Notes: generated by a model not told the origin, from the letters alone. Positions 1 through 9,936 are shown, numbered from the stretch's first letter. The stretch: 64,000 nt of DNA from Vibrio sp. HDW18 (GCF_011306175.1 NZ_CP049913.1:620001-684000); one strand, 5' to 3'. Program-made: numbers and translations.

Positions 1-522
1 CCAACCACCGTTACTGATTAAAGGCAGAACTTCTAAGCCAAACAATTTACCGGATCCCAGTAATTCGCGGAAGAAAGCCACCGTTATCAGCACAAAACCA
101 TAACCTAAACCATTGCCAATACCATCAATCAACGATGGGATAGGCGCAGACTTCATTGCAAATGCTTCGGCACGACCCATTACGATACAGTTGGTGATAA
201 TCAAACCAACAAATACCGACAATTGCTTAGAAATATCATAAAGATAGGCTTTAAGCAGTTGGTCAACCAAAATAACCAAAGAAGCGATGATCGCCATTTG
301 CACGATAATACGCACACTATTAGGAATATGGTTACGGATCAGCGAAACGGAGAAGTTAGACAATGCAGTAACAAAGATTACCGCTAATGTCATTACAAAT
401 GCCGTTTCCAGCTTAGTGGTCACTGCCAATGCCGAACAAACCCCTAAAACTTGCAATGCAATTGGGTTATTGTCGAATACTGGCGCTAACACACTCTTTT
501 TCAGCTCTTTTGCACTAGACAT
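1..522 (-). CDS. nqrD: Na+-translocating NADH:quinone reductase subunit D (partial, 3' end missing)
   Basis: Integral membrane subunit of the Na+-NQR respiratory complex, which oxidises NADH, reduces ubiquinone and exports Na+. I translated the minus strand from the ATG at 522-520 and found an uninterrupted frame of 174 codons running off the left edge; the family is about 210 residues, so the last ~36 are outside. It begins [10 protein letters not shown] and has several long hydrophobic segments plus a conserved [13 protein letters not shown] stretch around residues 108-120, whose Cys is typical of the iron-binding Cys of NqrD/NqrE in the family. The start overlaps the nqrC stop as TAATG, implying translational coupling. 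nqrE and nqrF would be expected beyond the left edge. Confidence 0.95.
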   Translation of the reverse strand, partial: MSSAKELKKSVLAPVFDNNPIALQVLGVCSALAVTTKLETAFVMTLAVIFVTALSNFSVSLIRNHIPNSVRIIVQMAIIASLVILVDQLLKAYLYDISKQLSVFVGLIITNCIVMGRAEAFAMKSAPIPSLIDGIGNGLGYGFVLITVAFFRELLGSGKLFGLEVLPLISNGGW

Positions 523-1295
523 TAGTTAAGACCTCCGTCGCGTACTTTTGTGAGGAAAGGACCAAAGCCCATATCACCCAACCAGAAGTCAAATGTACCT
601 TGAACGCCGTTGGCGGTTAGGGTTGCACCCGATAGGCCATCAACACCATGCTCAGAACCTTCTGGCGCACCACCTTTAACGATTTTAATTGCAGGCTTGT
701 GGTTGTCATCAAACAATTTTTTGCCTACCCATTGAGCTCGCCAAGCTGGGTTTTCAATTTCGCCACCCAATCCCGGAGTTTCACCTTGTTCATAGTAAGT
801 CAAACCGGCAATGGTATTACCGTCCGTTTCTACTGCTACAAACGCGTACATCATTGACCATAGGCCGTTACCATGTACGGGCAAAATCACCTTACTGGTT
901 TGCTCGCCATCTTTAACCAGATAAACCACCCCAACATTCGCACGACGTTGAATTTTAGCTTTATCTTGTTGGGCAGTCAGTTTGATGGATTCTGACGCCT
1001 CTTTCGCGGCTTTACGTTGATCGTAATTTGCAGCATCACCTTCAACAAAGTCACCCGTGTTGAAATCGACTAAACGTGGCTCAATACTCTTATTGAACTG
1101 TTCAATGATCTGCTTGCTGCCTTTTGCTTCAATCCCAGCTACTTGCAGAATTTTGCTCTGCTTATCCAGTACTGCGTTCTCTTTTTGCTGGTCGCGCAGA
1201 CCGACTGCTGCAGTCGATACGATGATTGAGCATACAAGGCTCAACGCGATAACAACAAACAGCGTCTTTTTAATGCTATCGTTATTGCTTGCCAT
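522..1295 (-). CDS. nqrC: Na+-translocating NADH:quinone reductase subunit C
   Basis: Membrane-anchored, mostly periplasmic flavin subunit of Na+-NQR that passes electrons within the complex. The 257-residue product has one N-terminal membrane helix (about residues 11-32) followed by a soluble FMN-binding domain. The motif LSGATL places a Thr at residue 225, the residue to which FMN is attached by a phosphoester bond in characterised Vibrio NqrC. Its start lies 14 nt inside the 3' end of nqrB and its stop shares a base with the nqrD start, so it sits in the middle of a tightly coupled operon. Length is normal for the family. Confidence 0.97.
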   Translation of the reverse strand: MASNNDSIKKTLFVVIALSLVCSIIVSTAAVGLRDQQKENAVLDKQSKILQVAGIEAKGSKQIIEQFNKSIEPRLVDFNTGDFVEGDAANYDQRKAAKEASESIKLTAQQDKAKIQRRANVGVVYLVKDGEQTSKVILPVHGNGLWSMMYAFVAVETDGNTIAGLTYYEQGETPGLGGEIENPAWRAQWVGKKLFDDNHKPAIKIVKGGAPEGSEHGVDGLSGATLTANGVQGTFDFWLGDMGFGPFLTKVRDGGLN

Positions 1296-2529
1296 AGCGC
1301 GCTAATCTCCGCTTGATATTTCTTTCGACAACCACATGGTCAAACAGTGGTGCAAATAGGTTCGCGAATAGGATCGCCAGCATCATACCTTCAGGATAAG
1401 CAGGGTTAACGACACGGATCAGCACACACATCACGCCAATCAAAATACCGTAAGCCCATTTGCCGTTATTCGTAAAGGAAGCCGATACCGGATCGGTCGC
1501 CATGAAGAACATACCAAATGCAAAGCCACCTAACACAAGGTGCCAATGCCAAGGCATATTGAACATTGGGTTGCTATCCGAGCCGATCACATTAAATAGC
1601 GTCGACAATAGGACCATACCGATCATCACACCGCCGATAATGCGCCATGAAGCAATGCCCATGTAGACGATCAAGGCTGCACCGATCATCAGTGCCAAGG
1701 TTGACACTTCACCAATCGAACCAGGAATGTTACCGATGAACGCATCCATCCAAGTAATAGTTTGACCGGTTGCGTTATTGATCAGTGCACCCGCACCACC
1801 TTGTGCCCACTGGCTAAGTGCTGTCGCACCAGAAAAGCCATCTGCGGCGATCCAAACTAAATCACCGGAAATCTGTGCTGGATAAGCAAAGAATAGGAAA
1901 GCACGCCCGGCTAACGCTGGGTTTAGGAAGTTACGACCAGTACCACCAAACACCTCTTTCGCCACTACGACACCAAACGTGATACCGAGTGCCGCTTGCC
2001 ACAAAGGCAGTGTAGGTGGAACGATGAGCGCAAACAGAATGGAAGTGACGAAGAAACCTTCGTTTACTTCATGCTTACGTACCATGCAGAACAGCACTTC
2101 CCAAAATCCACCCACCAAAAATACCATGGCATAGATAGGTAGGAAGTAGGTTGCACCGAGTAGCATTTTACTGCCCCAGCCTGCATCGCTTGACAGCATG
2201 CCACCGAGCATTTCTGTCAACCAGTAGTGCCAGTTACCAGCTACAATCGCAGCCAGTTGATCACCTGCATAAAGATGATTCAGCGCAGCAATGGCTTGAC
2301 CGCCTGCGTTATACATACCCCAGAACATGGCTGGAAATACCGCAAGCCACACCATGATCATGATTCGTTTTAGATCAACGCAATCACGAACATGTGAGCT
2401 TCTCTTGGTGACCTGGCCTGGTGTATACAACAGTGTTGCTGTTGCTTCATACAGTGCAAACCATCTTTCGTGTTTGCCGCCTGGCTCAAAATGATGCTCG
2501 ATATCTTCAAGAAACTTTTTAAGGCCCAT
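1282..2529 (-). CDS. nqrB: Na+-translocating NADH:quinone reductase subunit B
   Basis: Large membrane subunit of Na+-NQR, carrying covalent FMN and riboflavin and forming much of the sodium path and quinone site in known structures. I use the ATG at 2529 (415 residues, the usual Vibrio length); a longer frame reaches 2565, but the ATG at 2529 follows an AAGAAGGG ribosome binding site. The FMN-attachment motif GFSGAT puts Thr at residue 236, as in characterised proteins. Multiple hydrophobic helices span residues ~55-400. The gap to the nqrA stop is 5 nt and the 3' end overlaps nqrC by 14 nt. Confidence 0.97.
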   Translation of the reverse strand: MGLKKFLEDIEHHFEPGGKHERWFALYEATATLLYTPGQVTKRSSHVRDCVDLKRIMIMVWLAVFPAMFWGMYNAGGQAIAALNHLYAGDQLAAIVAGNWHYWLTEMLGGMLSSDAGWGSKMLLGATYFLPIYAMVFLVGGFWEVLFCMVRKHEVNEGFFVTSILFALIVPPTLPLWQAALGITFGVVVAKEVFGGTGRNFLNPALAGRAFLFFAYPAQISGDLVWIAADGFSGATALSQWAQGGAGALINNATGQTITWMDAFIGNIPGSIGEVSTLALMIGAALIVYMGIASWRIIGGVMIGMVLLSTLFNVIGSDSNPMFNMPWHWHLVLGGFAFGMFFMATDPVSASFTNNGKWAYGILIGVMCVLIRVVNPAYPEGMMLAILFANLFAPLFDHVVVERNIKRRLARYGKQ

Positions 2530-2534
2530 GGAAA

Positions 2535-3875
2535 TTACCCTTCTTTCTCGATCTTGTCTAAGCACTCACGTAAGATCTGGCCATACTCGTATTTGCCCGG
2601 GCAAACAAAAGTACACAGTGCCAAATCCTCTTCATCTAACTCTAAAGCGCCTAAGCGAATCGCATTGTCGCTATCACCCGCACACAAATCACGCAGCAAC
2701 AAAGTTGGCTCGATATCCAATGGCATGATTTTTTCGTAGTTACCAATCGGCACCATGGCACGATCACTACCGTTGGTTGTGGTGGTCATGTTGTACACTT
2801 GGCTCTTGAACAGGTGACCAAGGAAAGAACGAGTCACTGAAAACTTATTCTTACCCGGCATCGCCCAACCTAACAGCTCTTTATCACGCCCTTCACGCAG
2901 GACTGAAACTTGTAGGTGGTAACGACCAAGATAAGCATGAGGTCCGCTAGCTTGAGTACCGGACAACACAGAGCCTGAGATGATACGCACTTCGCCTGGC
3001 ATGATTTCACTATCTACCAACTGCTCGAGTGATGCACCCATCACTGTACGCAACAAGCGAGGTTTGTTAACCACAGGACCTGCCAACGCAACCACACGTT
3101 GAGTGTAGAGCTCACCGGTCAGGAACAACTGGCCAATCGCAATCACGTCTTGATAGTTAATGCTCCACGCGACATGACTTGCACTCACAGGGTAGAGGAA
3201 ATGCATATGAGTGCCAGCCAGACCAGCTGGATGTGGGCCATCAAATACATGCTCTTCAACGTTTGACTGTTGACTGCGTGGCAAACTCGTCCCTTTTTTA
3301 CACACGTACACTTTGCTAGTGGTCAGTGCGGAAAGGATATCAAGTCCAGCAATGAAAGCTTGCGATTGCTCATTAATCACCACTGTTGGTTCAGCCGCTA
3401 ATGGATTGGTATCCATCGCGGTCACAAAAATGGCTGCAGAAGAGGAGTTAACCGCTGGAACCTTGCTAAACGGACGAGTACGAAAAGCCGTCCAAAGACC
3501 TGAATCAATTAACTGAGTTTTTATCGCATCACGATCCAAACTCGCCAATTGAGAGGCTTCAAACTTGTTGAATGTCACTTGGGCATCGCCCGCAACTTCA
3601 ATCACTACTGACTGAAGGGCACGTTTTGCACCACGATTAATTTCAACCACTTTGCCGCTGACTGGTGAAGTAAATTTCACGCCGACATTCTTCTTGTCTT
3701 CAAAAAGAATTTGAGCTTTTTTTACTTCATCACCTACGCGAACATGCATTGTAGGCCGCATGCCAACGTACTCTTCGCCAAGCAAGGCGACTTTTTTGAT
3801 GGTTTTACCATCACTAATCACCTGGGAAGGAGTTCCTGCGATAGGAAGGTCCAATCCCTTTTTTATTGTAATCAT
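2535..3875 (-). CDS. nqrA: Na+-translocating NADH:quinone reductase subunit A
   Basis: Cytoplasmic-side subunit of Na+-NQR without covalent cofactor, implicated in quinone binding. The start is set at the ATG at 3875, giving [14 protein letters not shown] and 446 residues, the standard family length; an in-frame start four codons upstream is less likely. It has the lipoyl-like N-terminal domain and the NqrA SLBB-type C-terminal region expected for the family, with no long hydrophobic segment. It is the first gene of the nqrABCDEF operon and has a 486-nt untranslated region upstream that contains two notable inverted repeats (described separately), so operon control probably acts there. Confidence 0.97.
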   Translation of the reverse strand: MITIKKGLDLPIAGTPSQVISDGKTIKKVALLGEEYVGMRPTMHVRVGDEVKKAQILFEDKKNVGVKFTSPVSGKVVEINRGAKRALQSVVIEVAGDAQVTFNKFEASQLASLDRDAIKTQLIDSGLWTAFRTRPFSKVPAVNSSSAAIFVTAMDTNPLAAEPTVVINEQSQAFIAGLDILSALTTSKVYVCKKGTSLPRSQQSNVEEHVFDGPHPAGLAGTHMHFLYPVSASHVAWSINYQDVIAIGQLFLTGELYTQRVVALAGPVVNKPRLLRTVMGASLEQLVDSEIMPGEVRIISGSVLSGTQASGPHAYLGRYHLQVSVLREGRDKELLGWAMPGKNKFSVTRSFLGHLFKSQVYNMTTTTNGSDRAMVPIGNYEKIMPLDIEPTLLLRDLCAGDSDNAIRLGALELDEEDLALCTFVCPGKYEYGQILRECLDKIEKEG

Positions 3876-4361
3876 ACGCACTTGCACTACTTTTATCGGG
3901 AAAAAGATTCTTTAATTGCGCAAATTCGAGGCGCACTCCGTTTGCCTTGTTCTTACAACTGAACAACGCTAGCGGAATCCTTACCTCGGTAGACACGACA
4001 TTGTTTGTGTCCGTTTTAATGGTATTGACCATTAAAATCGCAACATCCTTTTAAAACCCCCGTCACAAATCATGTGGGGGATTTGTTAGGTGTTTAAGTC
4101 TAGCATTTTTTGGGAACTTGATGCCATGACCAATCCCCTAGTTCACTGTTTTATTTCCATCGATCTCTCAGTGAACGCTGAACAAATCACCATTATTTTG
4201 AAGCATCGCACAAACTGACTATCCGAACGTTTCAACTCGCTTATTGGCCGTGTTAATCGCCCTACTTAATTGAGTTAAGACTCAGCACTACTCACTTGTT
4301 TGATTAACGTTAAAGTCGTGCTTGAAAAATCATCAACAGTATCCACTGATGCAACACTTGG
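3876..4361. other. Intergenic region upstream of nqrA with nested inverted repeats
   Basis: No convincing gene. It carries the nqr promoter region, read on the minus strand. I see a perfect 9-bp inverted repeat with a 6-nt loop at 4014-4037 (arms TTTTAATGG and CCATTAAAA), two mutually exclusive foldings at 4055-4086, and an 8-bp inverted repeat with a 20-nt spacer at 4141-4176 (GTTCACTG and CAGTGAAC). A 72-codon frame starting inside the first repeat overlaps the nqrA start and looks spurious. No clear -35/-10 pair could be assigned by eye. Confidence 0.6.
4014..4037. promoter_or_regulatory. Perfect inverted repeat in the nqrA leader
   Basis: Arms TTTTAATGG (4014-4022) and CCATTAAAA (4029-4037) are exactly complementary around a 6-nt centre, about 140 nt upstream of the nqrA start. 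It could be a regulator operator or an AT-rich RNA hairpin in the nqr mRNA leader. There is no U-tract to make it a terminator. The regulator is unknown. Confidence 0.45.
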
Positions 4362-4694
4362 TTAAGCATCGCTCTTTAATCCACCCAGTTTAGACCCACC
4401 TAAACACATCGGACTTTCTGGGATCACTTGATCCAACTGTTGCCACTGCTCAGCAGTATAAGTATGAATCGCCAAAGCGTGAATATGGTTGGCTAACTCA
4501 TCGGCTAAGGTTTGATTAACCAGACGATGACGAGCAATCGGGCGTAAACCAATAAAGCGCTCACTTACCACTATGACCTTGAAATGGCTCTCAGAACCTC
4601 GCGGCACATTATGCATATCACTTTCATTAATCACTTTGAGAAACAGTGGCTGAAATTCGCTACGCAATTTCATTTCAATAACATCTTGAATCAT
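4362..4694 (-). CDS. bolA: BolA family protein
   Basis: Small BolA/IbaG-fold protein. BolA proteins partner with monothiol glutaredoxins in Fe-S handling and also influence cell-shape gene expression. The ATG at 4694 gives 110 residues starting [11 protein letters not shown]; seven extra codons upstream are possible but not needed. The class II KH-like core is recognisable from the F-K-V-I-V-V-S-x-x-F segment near residues 38-48, the following R-x-x-x-V-N-Q-x-L segment, and the invariant HALAIHTYT region, which includes the conserved His. It is divergent from rlmG. In E. coli bolA, yajG and ampG are also neighbours, so the context supports orthology. Confidence 0.92.
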   Translation of the reverse strand: MIQDVIEMKLRSEFQPLFLKVINESDMHNVPRGSESHFKVIVVSERFIGLRPIARHRLVNQTLADELANHIHALAIHTYTAEQWQQLDQVIPESPMCLGGSKLGGLKSDA

Positions 4695-4858
4695 TTCGCT
4701 TTCCTTGTTGAGCACGAGCGTGTCGACAACATGACAAATAGAGAATAGACCATAGCGATCTCACAGGGAGTTTTCGAATGCTAAAATCTAGGTTTTGGTT
4801 TGCGGTTTTAGCATCATCTGAGACAATACCCGGTCAATTTACTAGAATTACGAGCAAT

Positions 4859-5989
4859 ATGAAAACCGAGCTTACCTTGTTTGAGCAAACGCTCACTCTT
4901 CATCGATACCCCAAGCGTAATAATGACCCCCTGCAAGCTTGGGATGCGGGTGATGAGTACCTGATCCAACACGTTGAACAACTGGGTTTGCCTGCACATC
5001 GTCATATTCTCATCATCAACGACCACTTCGGCGCATTGAGTTGTTGGTTTGCCAAACAACACCGAGTGAGCATGATGAGCGATTCGTATATTGCTCAGCA
5101 AGCCACTCTCGCCAATCTGCAACACAATCAGCGCCCGCCTATCACGTTACTGACCACGATGGATACACCGCCCAGCGATGTCGATCTGGTATTATTGCAA
5201 CTGCCGAAAAGTAACCGTCACTTGATGTGGATCTTAAGCCAACTTCGCCAAGCGCTGCCGAATAACACCCCGATTATTGCGGTCAATAAAGCCAAAGAGA
5301 TCCACACTTCAACCCTAAATCTATTTGAAAAACACTTAGGTGTGACCACCACTTCACTGGCGTGGAAAAAACACCGTTTAGTGTTTAGTCACCCAAATGT
5401 CGAACCGATGGTTGAGGTGAGTCCAACCTGCCGTTGGCATGTCGAACCTTACGCTATCACACTGAACAACTTAGCCAATGTTTATTCGGGTGAAAGCTTA
5501 GATCTCGGCGCAAGATTTATGCTTGAGCATTTGCCCGCGGATCCCACGCTGGAAGATTTTATTGATCTGGGCTGTGGCAATGGCGTGCTATCGGTTCGGC
5601 TTGGTCAGCTCAACCCGCAAGCCGCCATTACCTGTGTCGATGAGAGCTTTATGGCGACCGCTGCAGCGCTGAGTAATCTACGAGAAAATCTTGGCGAAAG
5701 GCCAATCCAGTGCATCACCAATAACTGTTTGGATGGTTTTGCTGCCCACAGCAGCTCGATGATTGTGTGTAATCCACCATTTCATCAACAGCAGACCATT
5801 ACCGATCACATCGCTTGGCAAATGTTCTGTGATGCACAACATGTGCTGAAAAAAGGCGGTAAATTATGGGTGATCGGCAATCGTCACCTTGGCTACGATG
5901 TCAAACTGGCGAGATTGTTCGGTAAAAATCATGTTAGAGTGATCGCCAATAACAGTAAATTTGTTATCTTACAGGCGATTAAATCTTAA
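4859..5989 (+). CDS. rlmG: 23S rRNA (guanine-N2) methyltransferase RlmG
   Basis: SAM-dependent methyltransferase that makes m2G1835 in 23S rRNA (E. coli numbering). The ATG at 4859 gives 376 residues beginning MKTELTLFEQ; a frame extending to 4778 is unlikely. It has the duplicated architecture of RlmG/RsmC enzymes: a degenerate N-terminal methyltransferase-like half and a catalytic C-terminal half with the SAM motif DLGCGNGVL and the catalytic NPPF tetrapeptide in IVCNPPFHQ. It is divergent from bolA and 40 nt ahead of the YajG-like lipoprotein gene, possibly co-transcribed with it. Confidence 0.93.
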   Translation: MKTELTLFEQTLTLHRYPKRNNDPLQAWDAGDEYLIQHVEQLGLPAHRHILIINDHFGALSCWFAKQHRVSMMSDSYIAQQATLANLQHNQRPPITLLTTMDTPPSDVDLVLLQLPKSNRHLMWILSQLRQALPNNTPIIAVNKAKEIHTSTLNLFEKHLGVTTTSLAWKKHRLVFSHPNVEPMVEVSPTCRWHVEPYAITLNNLANVYSGESLDLGARFMLEHLPADPTLEDFIDLGCGNGVLSVRLGQLNPQAAITCVDESFMATAAALSNLRENLGERPIQCITNNCLDGFAAHSSSMIVCNPPFHQQQTITDHIAWQMFCDAQHVLKKGGKLWVIGNRHLGYDVKLARLFGKNHVRVIANNSKFVILQAIKS

Positions 5990-6029
5990 GCCTTGTGGCG
6001 TGTGCATAATAAAACGAAAGGAATTAACC

Positions 6030-6605
6030 ATGAAAAAACTGGTTCTTGCGGCTTCAATCGCGTTACTGACCGCTTGCGCGGCTCCCAAGCAAAGCCAAAT
6101 TAACCTAGCTCCTCAAGCAACCTTAAGCCAAAACGCGATCGTCACCAACAGCAGTTTTGCTTTGGTCAGCAAAGATGTGCGCTCGGCACAATATGTCGCT
6201 TTGGTCGATAGTGGTCGCAATAACATTGAACCGATCCATCCTCGCCAAAATGTGCGCATCGCATTAGAAAATGCTTTGGCTGAACAATTGGGCTCACAAG
6301 GTTTTCGTCTGAGCGTCAACAGTGAAAATACCATCACGCTGGAGATTCAGGAGCTTTTAGTCTCGGTGAAACATTCAATCATCGAAAATCAGATGGATGG
6401 TAGCGTGACCTTAGAAGTGACGGCCGAAACGCCAAAAGGTAAACTGGTCAAAAGCTACCATGGCACCGCCAAACGCACTGGCGTGTTAAGCGCATCCAAT
6501 GACGAGATCGAAACCGTACTCAACGACGTGCTCAATGTGGTTCTCAAAGAGATCGCTAACGATAGCGAACTGCAAAACTACATGCAGGAGCGCTTCAATG
6601 GCTAA
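6030..6605 (+). CDS. yajG: YajG-like outer membrane lipoprotein
   Basis: Predicted lipoprotein of the YajG family; no biochemical role is established. The ATG at 6030 follows an AAAGGAA ribosome binding site and gives 191 residues. A signal sequence MKKLVLAASIALL is followed by the lipobox LTAC with the lipidated Cys at about residue 16. The mature part is a single alpha/beta domain. The upstream extension of the frame to 5961 runs into rlmG and is not needed. The gene overlaps the next start by 8 nt, suggesting coupled expression with the cyclophilin. The bolA-yajG-ampG neighbourhood matches enterobacteria. Confidence 0.88.
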   Translation: MKKLVLAASIALLTACAAPKQSQINLAPQATLSQNAIVTNSSFALVSKDVRSAQYVALVDSGRNNIEPIHPRQNVRIALENALAEQLGSQGFRLSVNSENTITLEIQELLVSVKHSIIENQMDGSVTLEVTAETPKGKLVKSYHGTAKRTGVLSASNDEIETVLNDVLNVVLKEIANDSELQNYMQERFNG

Positions 6606-7146
6606 GTCATGGCTGCTGGCTGCCGCCGCGTTAGTGAGCAGTTGTGTGTGGGCCGGCCCTAAAGTGGCGGTTGAAACCACGCTTGGTAGCTTCATTATTG
6701 AGCTTAATCAAGAAAAAGCCCCCATTTCGGTGGCCAATTTCTTGCGTTATGTCGATGATAGCAGTTATGTGGGCAGCCAATTCCATCGGGTGATCCCTGG
6801 CTTTATGGCACAAGGTGGCGGGTTTGATGCCAATCTCAAACCATTGCCGACTTATGCACCGATTAGCAACGAAGCAAACAATGGTCTAGGTAACAATACT
6901 GCGACCATTGCTATGGCACGTACGCAAAATCCCAATTCGGCTACCCGCCAGTTTTACATCAATCTGGTCGATAATGACTTCCTCAATTACGCTTCCCAAC
7001 CACCGGGCTATGCGGTATTTGGTCAAGTGATTGAAGGCTTTGATGTCATTCAGTTAATGGCCGCTCAGCCAACCAAAACTCAAGGTCAGATGCAAAATGT
7101 ACCGATCACGCCTATCGTGATCAACCAAGTCTCTCGTTTACCTTAA
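6598..7146 (+). CDS. Periplasmic cyclophilin-type peptidyl-prolyl cis-trans isomerase
   Basis: Cyclophilin that speeds cis-trans isomerisation of Xaa-Pro bonds, here predicted to act in the periplasm. The ATG at 6598 overlaps the end of the lipoprotein gene by 8 nt. The 182-residue product has an N-terminal signal peptide of about 18 residues (hydrophobic run ending CVWA-GPKV). The cyclophilin core is clear: FHRVIPGFMAQGGG contains the catalytic Arg and Phe, followed by the GNNTATIAMAR and QFYINLVDN blocks. It resembles PpiA rather than the cytoplasmic PpiB because of the signal peptide, but I do not assign a symbol. Confidence 0.93.
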   Translation: MAKSWLLAAAALVSSCVWAGPKVAVETTLGSFIIELNQEKAPISVANFLRYVDDSSYVGSQFHRVIPGFMAQGGGFDANLKPLPTYAPISNEANNGLGNNTATIAMARTQNPNSATRQFYINLVDNDFLNYASQPPGYAVFGQVIEGFDVIQLMAAQPTKTQGQMQNVPITPIVINQVSRLP

Positions 7147-7210
7147 AGCCGCGCACTCCCTCACCTTGGGAGTGCCACTTCCCTCATCACTACTCATAAA
7201 AGGATGCCGT

Positions 7211-8599
7211 ATGGCTCAACAACCCCATTCATCTACCTGGCAACAACTTGTAGTTAGCTATTTTGACCGACGTTTACTCTGGGTATTCATGCTTGGTTGT
7301 GCCAGCGGTTTCCCATGGGTATTAATTGGTTCCAATATGACCGGCTGGTTGAAAGATGCCGGACTGAGCCGCACCGCAATTGGCTATTTTGGTAGCGTAT
7401 TTGTGGTATATGCGATCAATTTTTTGTGGGCACCTTTGGTTGATCGGGTCAAATTACCCATCCTGCATCACAGGCTTGGCCAGCGTCGCAGTTGGATTTT
7501 ATTTTGCCAGTTGGTGGTATTGAGCTGCACCTTGCTGATCGCGGGGGTAAATCCCGCCGATAATTTAATACTGACTTCATTGCTAGCTCTCGCTATTGCT
7601 ATCGCCTCTTCGACTCAAGATATCGCGATTGACGCATTTCGAATCGACACCTTTGCCAAAGCCGAATCGACTAAACTGCCACAAGCGTCTGCAATGACCG
7701 TGATCGGTTGGTGGACGGGCTACTCACTGCCCGGCTATTTCGCCTTTGCCAATGCAGATCGTATTGGTTGGAATGGGGTGTATTTGATCATGGCCGCCGT
7801 GGTTGGGGTACTGATGTTATTTACTTGCTTGGTCCAAGAGCCGCACACCGATCGCGATCACCTACAACAGTTGGCCGAAGCGCGCCACCAACAGGTGGTC
7901 AATAATCGGCTGCTGCGCTGGCTCAGCGTCACAGTATTAGAACCCTTCATCGATTTTTTCCGCAATAATGGCTTACGCGTAGCGCTTACCCTACTGCTGT
8001 TTGTCTTCCTGTTTAAAATTGGCGAAGCGTTCCTAGGCCGAATGTCGATTGCGTTTTATAAAGAAATCGGCTTTAGCAATGAACAGATTGGTTACTACTC
8101 GAAATTGCTCGGTTGGGGGATCACCATTTTCTTCACTCTGCTTGGCAGTTTAGTCAACATCAAATTTGGTCTCGTGCGTGGCTTAATGATTGGCGGTATC
8201 GCCATGGCATCGAGTAATTTGATGTTTGCTTGGCTGGCCAAAGTCGGCCCGAGTGAATCGCTGTTCTTCGCCACTTTAGTGGTGGACAATTTTACCTCAG
8301 CGTTCTCAACCGTGGCGTTTGTTTCTTTCCTCACCCTGATGACCGGCCAAGCATTTTCGGCCACCCAATATGCCCTGCTCGCTTCACTTGGCAACTTAGG
8401 CCGAACCACCCTGGCGTCATTAAGCGGCGAATTAGCCGACTATCTGAATGACTGGTCACTGTTCTTTATTTTGACCGCGGTAATGGTGATCCCGAGCCTG
8501 ATCATGCTCTATTCACTACGCCATGACTTTAACCAAATGCTGCAGCGTGCCAAGCAACCCAGTGCTCGGCCATCAACACAAGGGAATAAAATAAAGTAA
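7211..8599 (+). CDS. ampG: AmpG-type muropeptide permease
   Basis: Major-facilitator inner-membrane permease that imports GlcNAc-anhydroMurNAc peptides for peptidoglycan recycling; it indirectly feeds AmpR/AmpC signalling where those exist. The ATG at 7211 follows AAAGGATGCCGT and yields 462 residues; a frame starting at 7166 is discarded. About twelve hydrophobic segments are visible, with the AmpG-like opening FMLGCASGFPW and the segment SSTQDIAIDAFRID near residues 135-150. The bolA/yajG/ampG neighbourhood supports the name. MltA, a lytic transglycosylase that generates such muropeptides, is encoded 6 kb away. Confidence 0.93.
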   Translation: MAQQPHSSTWQQLVVSYFDRRLLWVFMLGCASGFPWVLIGSNMTGWLKDAGLSRTAIGYFGSVFVVYAINFLWAPLVDRVKLPILHHRLGQRRSWILFCQLVVLSCTLLIAGVNPADNLILTSLLALAIAIASSTQDIAIDAFRIDTFAKAESTKLPQASAMTVIGWWTGYSLPGYFAFANADRIGWNGVYLIMAAVVGVLMLFTCLVQEPHTDRDHLQQLAEARHQQVVNNRLLRWLSVTVLEPFIDFFRNNGLRVALTLLLFVFLFKIGEAFLGRMSIAFYKEIGFSNEQIGYYSKLLGWGITIFFTLLGSLVNIKFGLVRGLMIGGIAMASSNLMFAWLAKVGPSESLFFATLVVDNFTSAFSTVAFVSFLTLMTGQAFSATQYALLASLGNLGRTTLASLSGELADYLNDWSLFFILTAVMVIPSLIMLYSLRHDFNQMLQRAKQPSARPSTQGNKIK

Positions 8600-9123
8600 C
8601 AATGTCCCCTATCGCATACAGATCACTAGCGATGATCAACATCCCACGTTGCCGCTAATCTATTTGCCTTTCTATTTTATTTATAAGCAAACCAGCGTGG
8701 CTTACCCCGACAGCTGGTTTGCTGTACACCAAGCGTTCAATTTCATTTTTCATTCAGAAAAACCACGCTAAATAACCCCAAATCCCCCTGTTCACTAGGA
8801 ATTCGACTCCTTAGGGTTAAGTTGCTTCAGCGACGCAAACGATCTCCTAGCTAATTTTTGCCAAATTTGCTGAGTTACGAATTCTCAATGTCAATTAATT
8901 ACCACACAGAAACCAAACCAAGATCACAATAAAAGTGAAACCTTATGAAAAATCAAATTAGTTCAAAATAAATTTAGCAAAATGAGACACGGATCACTCA
9001 ATGAGTCTAAGTTTGCATGCGTTATCACTTTTAATTGCGATTTTTATCGCTATTATGCCCGCCAGTTGAACAAGCTGCAGTTAAGCGGCTGCCATACACA
9101 CCATACAGAGAGAGAATTCCCTT
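8600..9123. other. 524-nt intergenic region ahead of ompK
   Basis: AT-rich noncoding stretch. It contains a perfect 10-bp inverted repeat at 8687-8722 (GCAAACCAGC and GCTGGTTTGC, 16-nt loop) with no U-tract on either side, about 90 nt after the ampG stop. A 22-codon hydrophobic frame at 9001-9069 lacks a ribosome binding site and is not called. A TATTAT hexamer at 9051 is a possible -10 for ompK but has no good -35. The ompK ribosome binding site GAGAGAG lies at about 9107-9113. Confidence 0.55.
8687..8722. repeat. 10-bp inverted repeat between ampG and ompK
   Basis: Arms GCAAACCAGC (8687-8696) and GCTGGTTTGC (8713-8722) are perfectly complementary around 16 nt. It may be the ampG transcript end (processing or weak termination) or a protein-binding site upstream of ompK. 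Confidence 0.5.
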
Positions 9124-9897
9124 ATGCGTAAATCACTTCTTACTTTAAGCCTATTGGCCGCGACTTCAGCGCCAGTTATCGCCGCTGACTACACAGATGG
9201 CGATATCCATAAAAATGATTACAAGTGGATGCAATTTAACCTGATGGGTGCATTCGATGAACTACCAGGTAAGTCATCTCATGACTATATGGAAATGGAA
9301 TTTGGCGGTCGCTCAGGCATCTTTGATCTGTACGGCTACGTTGACGTTTTTAACCTGACCAGCGATAAAGGCAGCGATAAAGACGGCGGCGAAAAAATCT
9401 TTATGAAGTTTGCTCCACGCATGTCACTTGATGGTTTAACGGGTAAAGATCTCTCTTTTGGCCCAGTGCAAGAATTGTACGTAGCAACCTTGATGGAATG
9501 GGGCGGTAACGCTGAGGTTAACACTCAAAAAATTGGTCTGGGTTCCGATGTGATGGTGCCATGGCTTGGTAAAGTTGCAGTAAACCTATACGGGACTTAC
9601 GACTCAAATCAAAAAGACTGGAACGGTTTCCAAGTTTCAACCAACTGGTTTAAACCAGTGTACTTCTTCGAAAACGGTTCATTTGTCTCTTACCAAGGTT
9701 ATATCGATTACCAATTTGGTATGGATTCTGACGCATCAAATGGCGGCGCAATGTTTAACGGCCTTTACTGGCATTCAGATCGCTTTGCAGTCGGTTACGG
9801 CCTTAAAGGCTATAAAGATATTTACGGTATCAAAGACTCTTCAGGCTTCAAGTCAACTGGCTTTGGTCACTACCTAGCGGTCACTTACAAGTTCTAA
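9124..9897 (+). CDS. ompK: OmpK, Tsx-like outer membrane porin
   Basis: Outer-membrane beta-barrel of the nucleoside-specific channel (Tsx/OmpK) family; in vibrios OmpK is known as a receptor for phage KVP40 and as a protective antigen. The 257-residue product has a signal peptide of about 20 residues ending APVIA-ADYTDG, alternating amphipathic strands, and a C-terminal Phe in VTYKF typical of barrel proteins recognised by the BAM machinery. It stands alone with a long upstream region and a strong terminator. Phage exposure makes the surface loops (for example around the GSDKDGGE region, residues ~83-90) likely sites of variation. Confidence 0.95.
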   Translation: MRKSLLTLSLLAATSAPVIAADYTDGDIHKNDYKWMQFNLMGAFDELPGKSSHDYMEMEFGGRSGIFDLYGYVDVFNLTSDKGSDKDGGEKIFMKFAPRMSLDGLTGKDLSFGPVQELYVATLMEWGGNAEVNTQKIGLGSDVMVPWLGKVAVNLYGTYDSNQKDWNGFQVSTNWFKPVYFFENGSFVSYQGYIDYQFGMDSDASNGGAMFNGLYWHSDRFAVGYGLKGYKDIYGIKDSSGFKSTGFGHYLAVTYKF

Positions 9898-9936
9898 ATA
9901 ACCGACTCGGTACTCAATACCGAATCAGCAGAACAG

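Noticed and set aside
3814..4032. A 72-codon minus-strand ORF in the nqrA leader
   Set aside because: It overlaps the nqrA start in another frame, begins inside an inverted repeat, and the composition does not look like a conserved protein.
9001..9069. A 22-codon hydrophobic ORF (MSLSLHALSLL...) shortly before ompK
   Set aside because: It has no ribosome binding site, overlaps a possible ompK -10 element, and the hydrophobicity may be due to AT-rich sequence; nothing supports translation.
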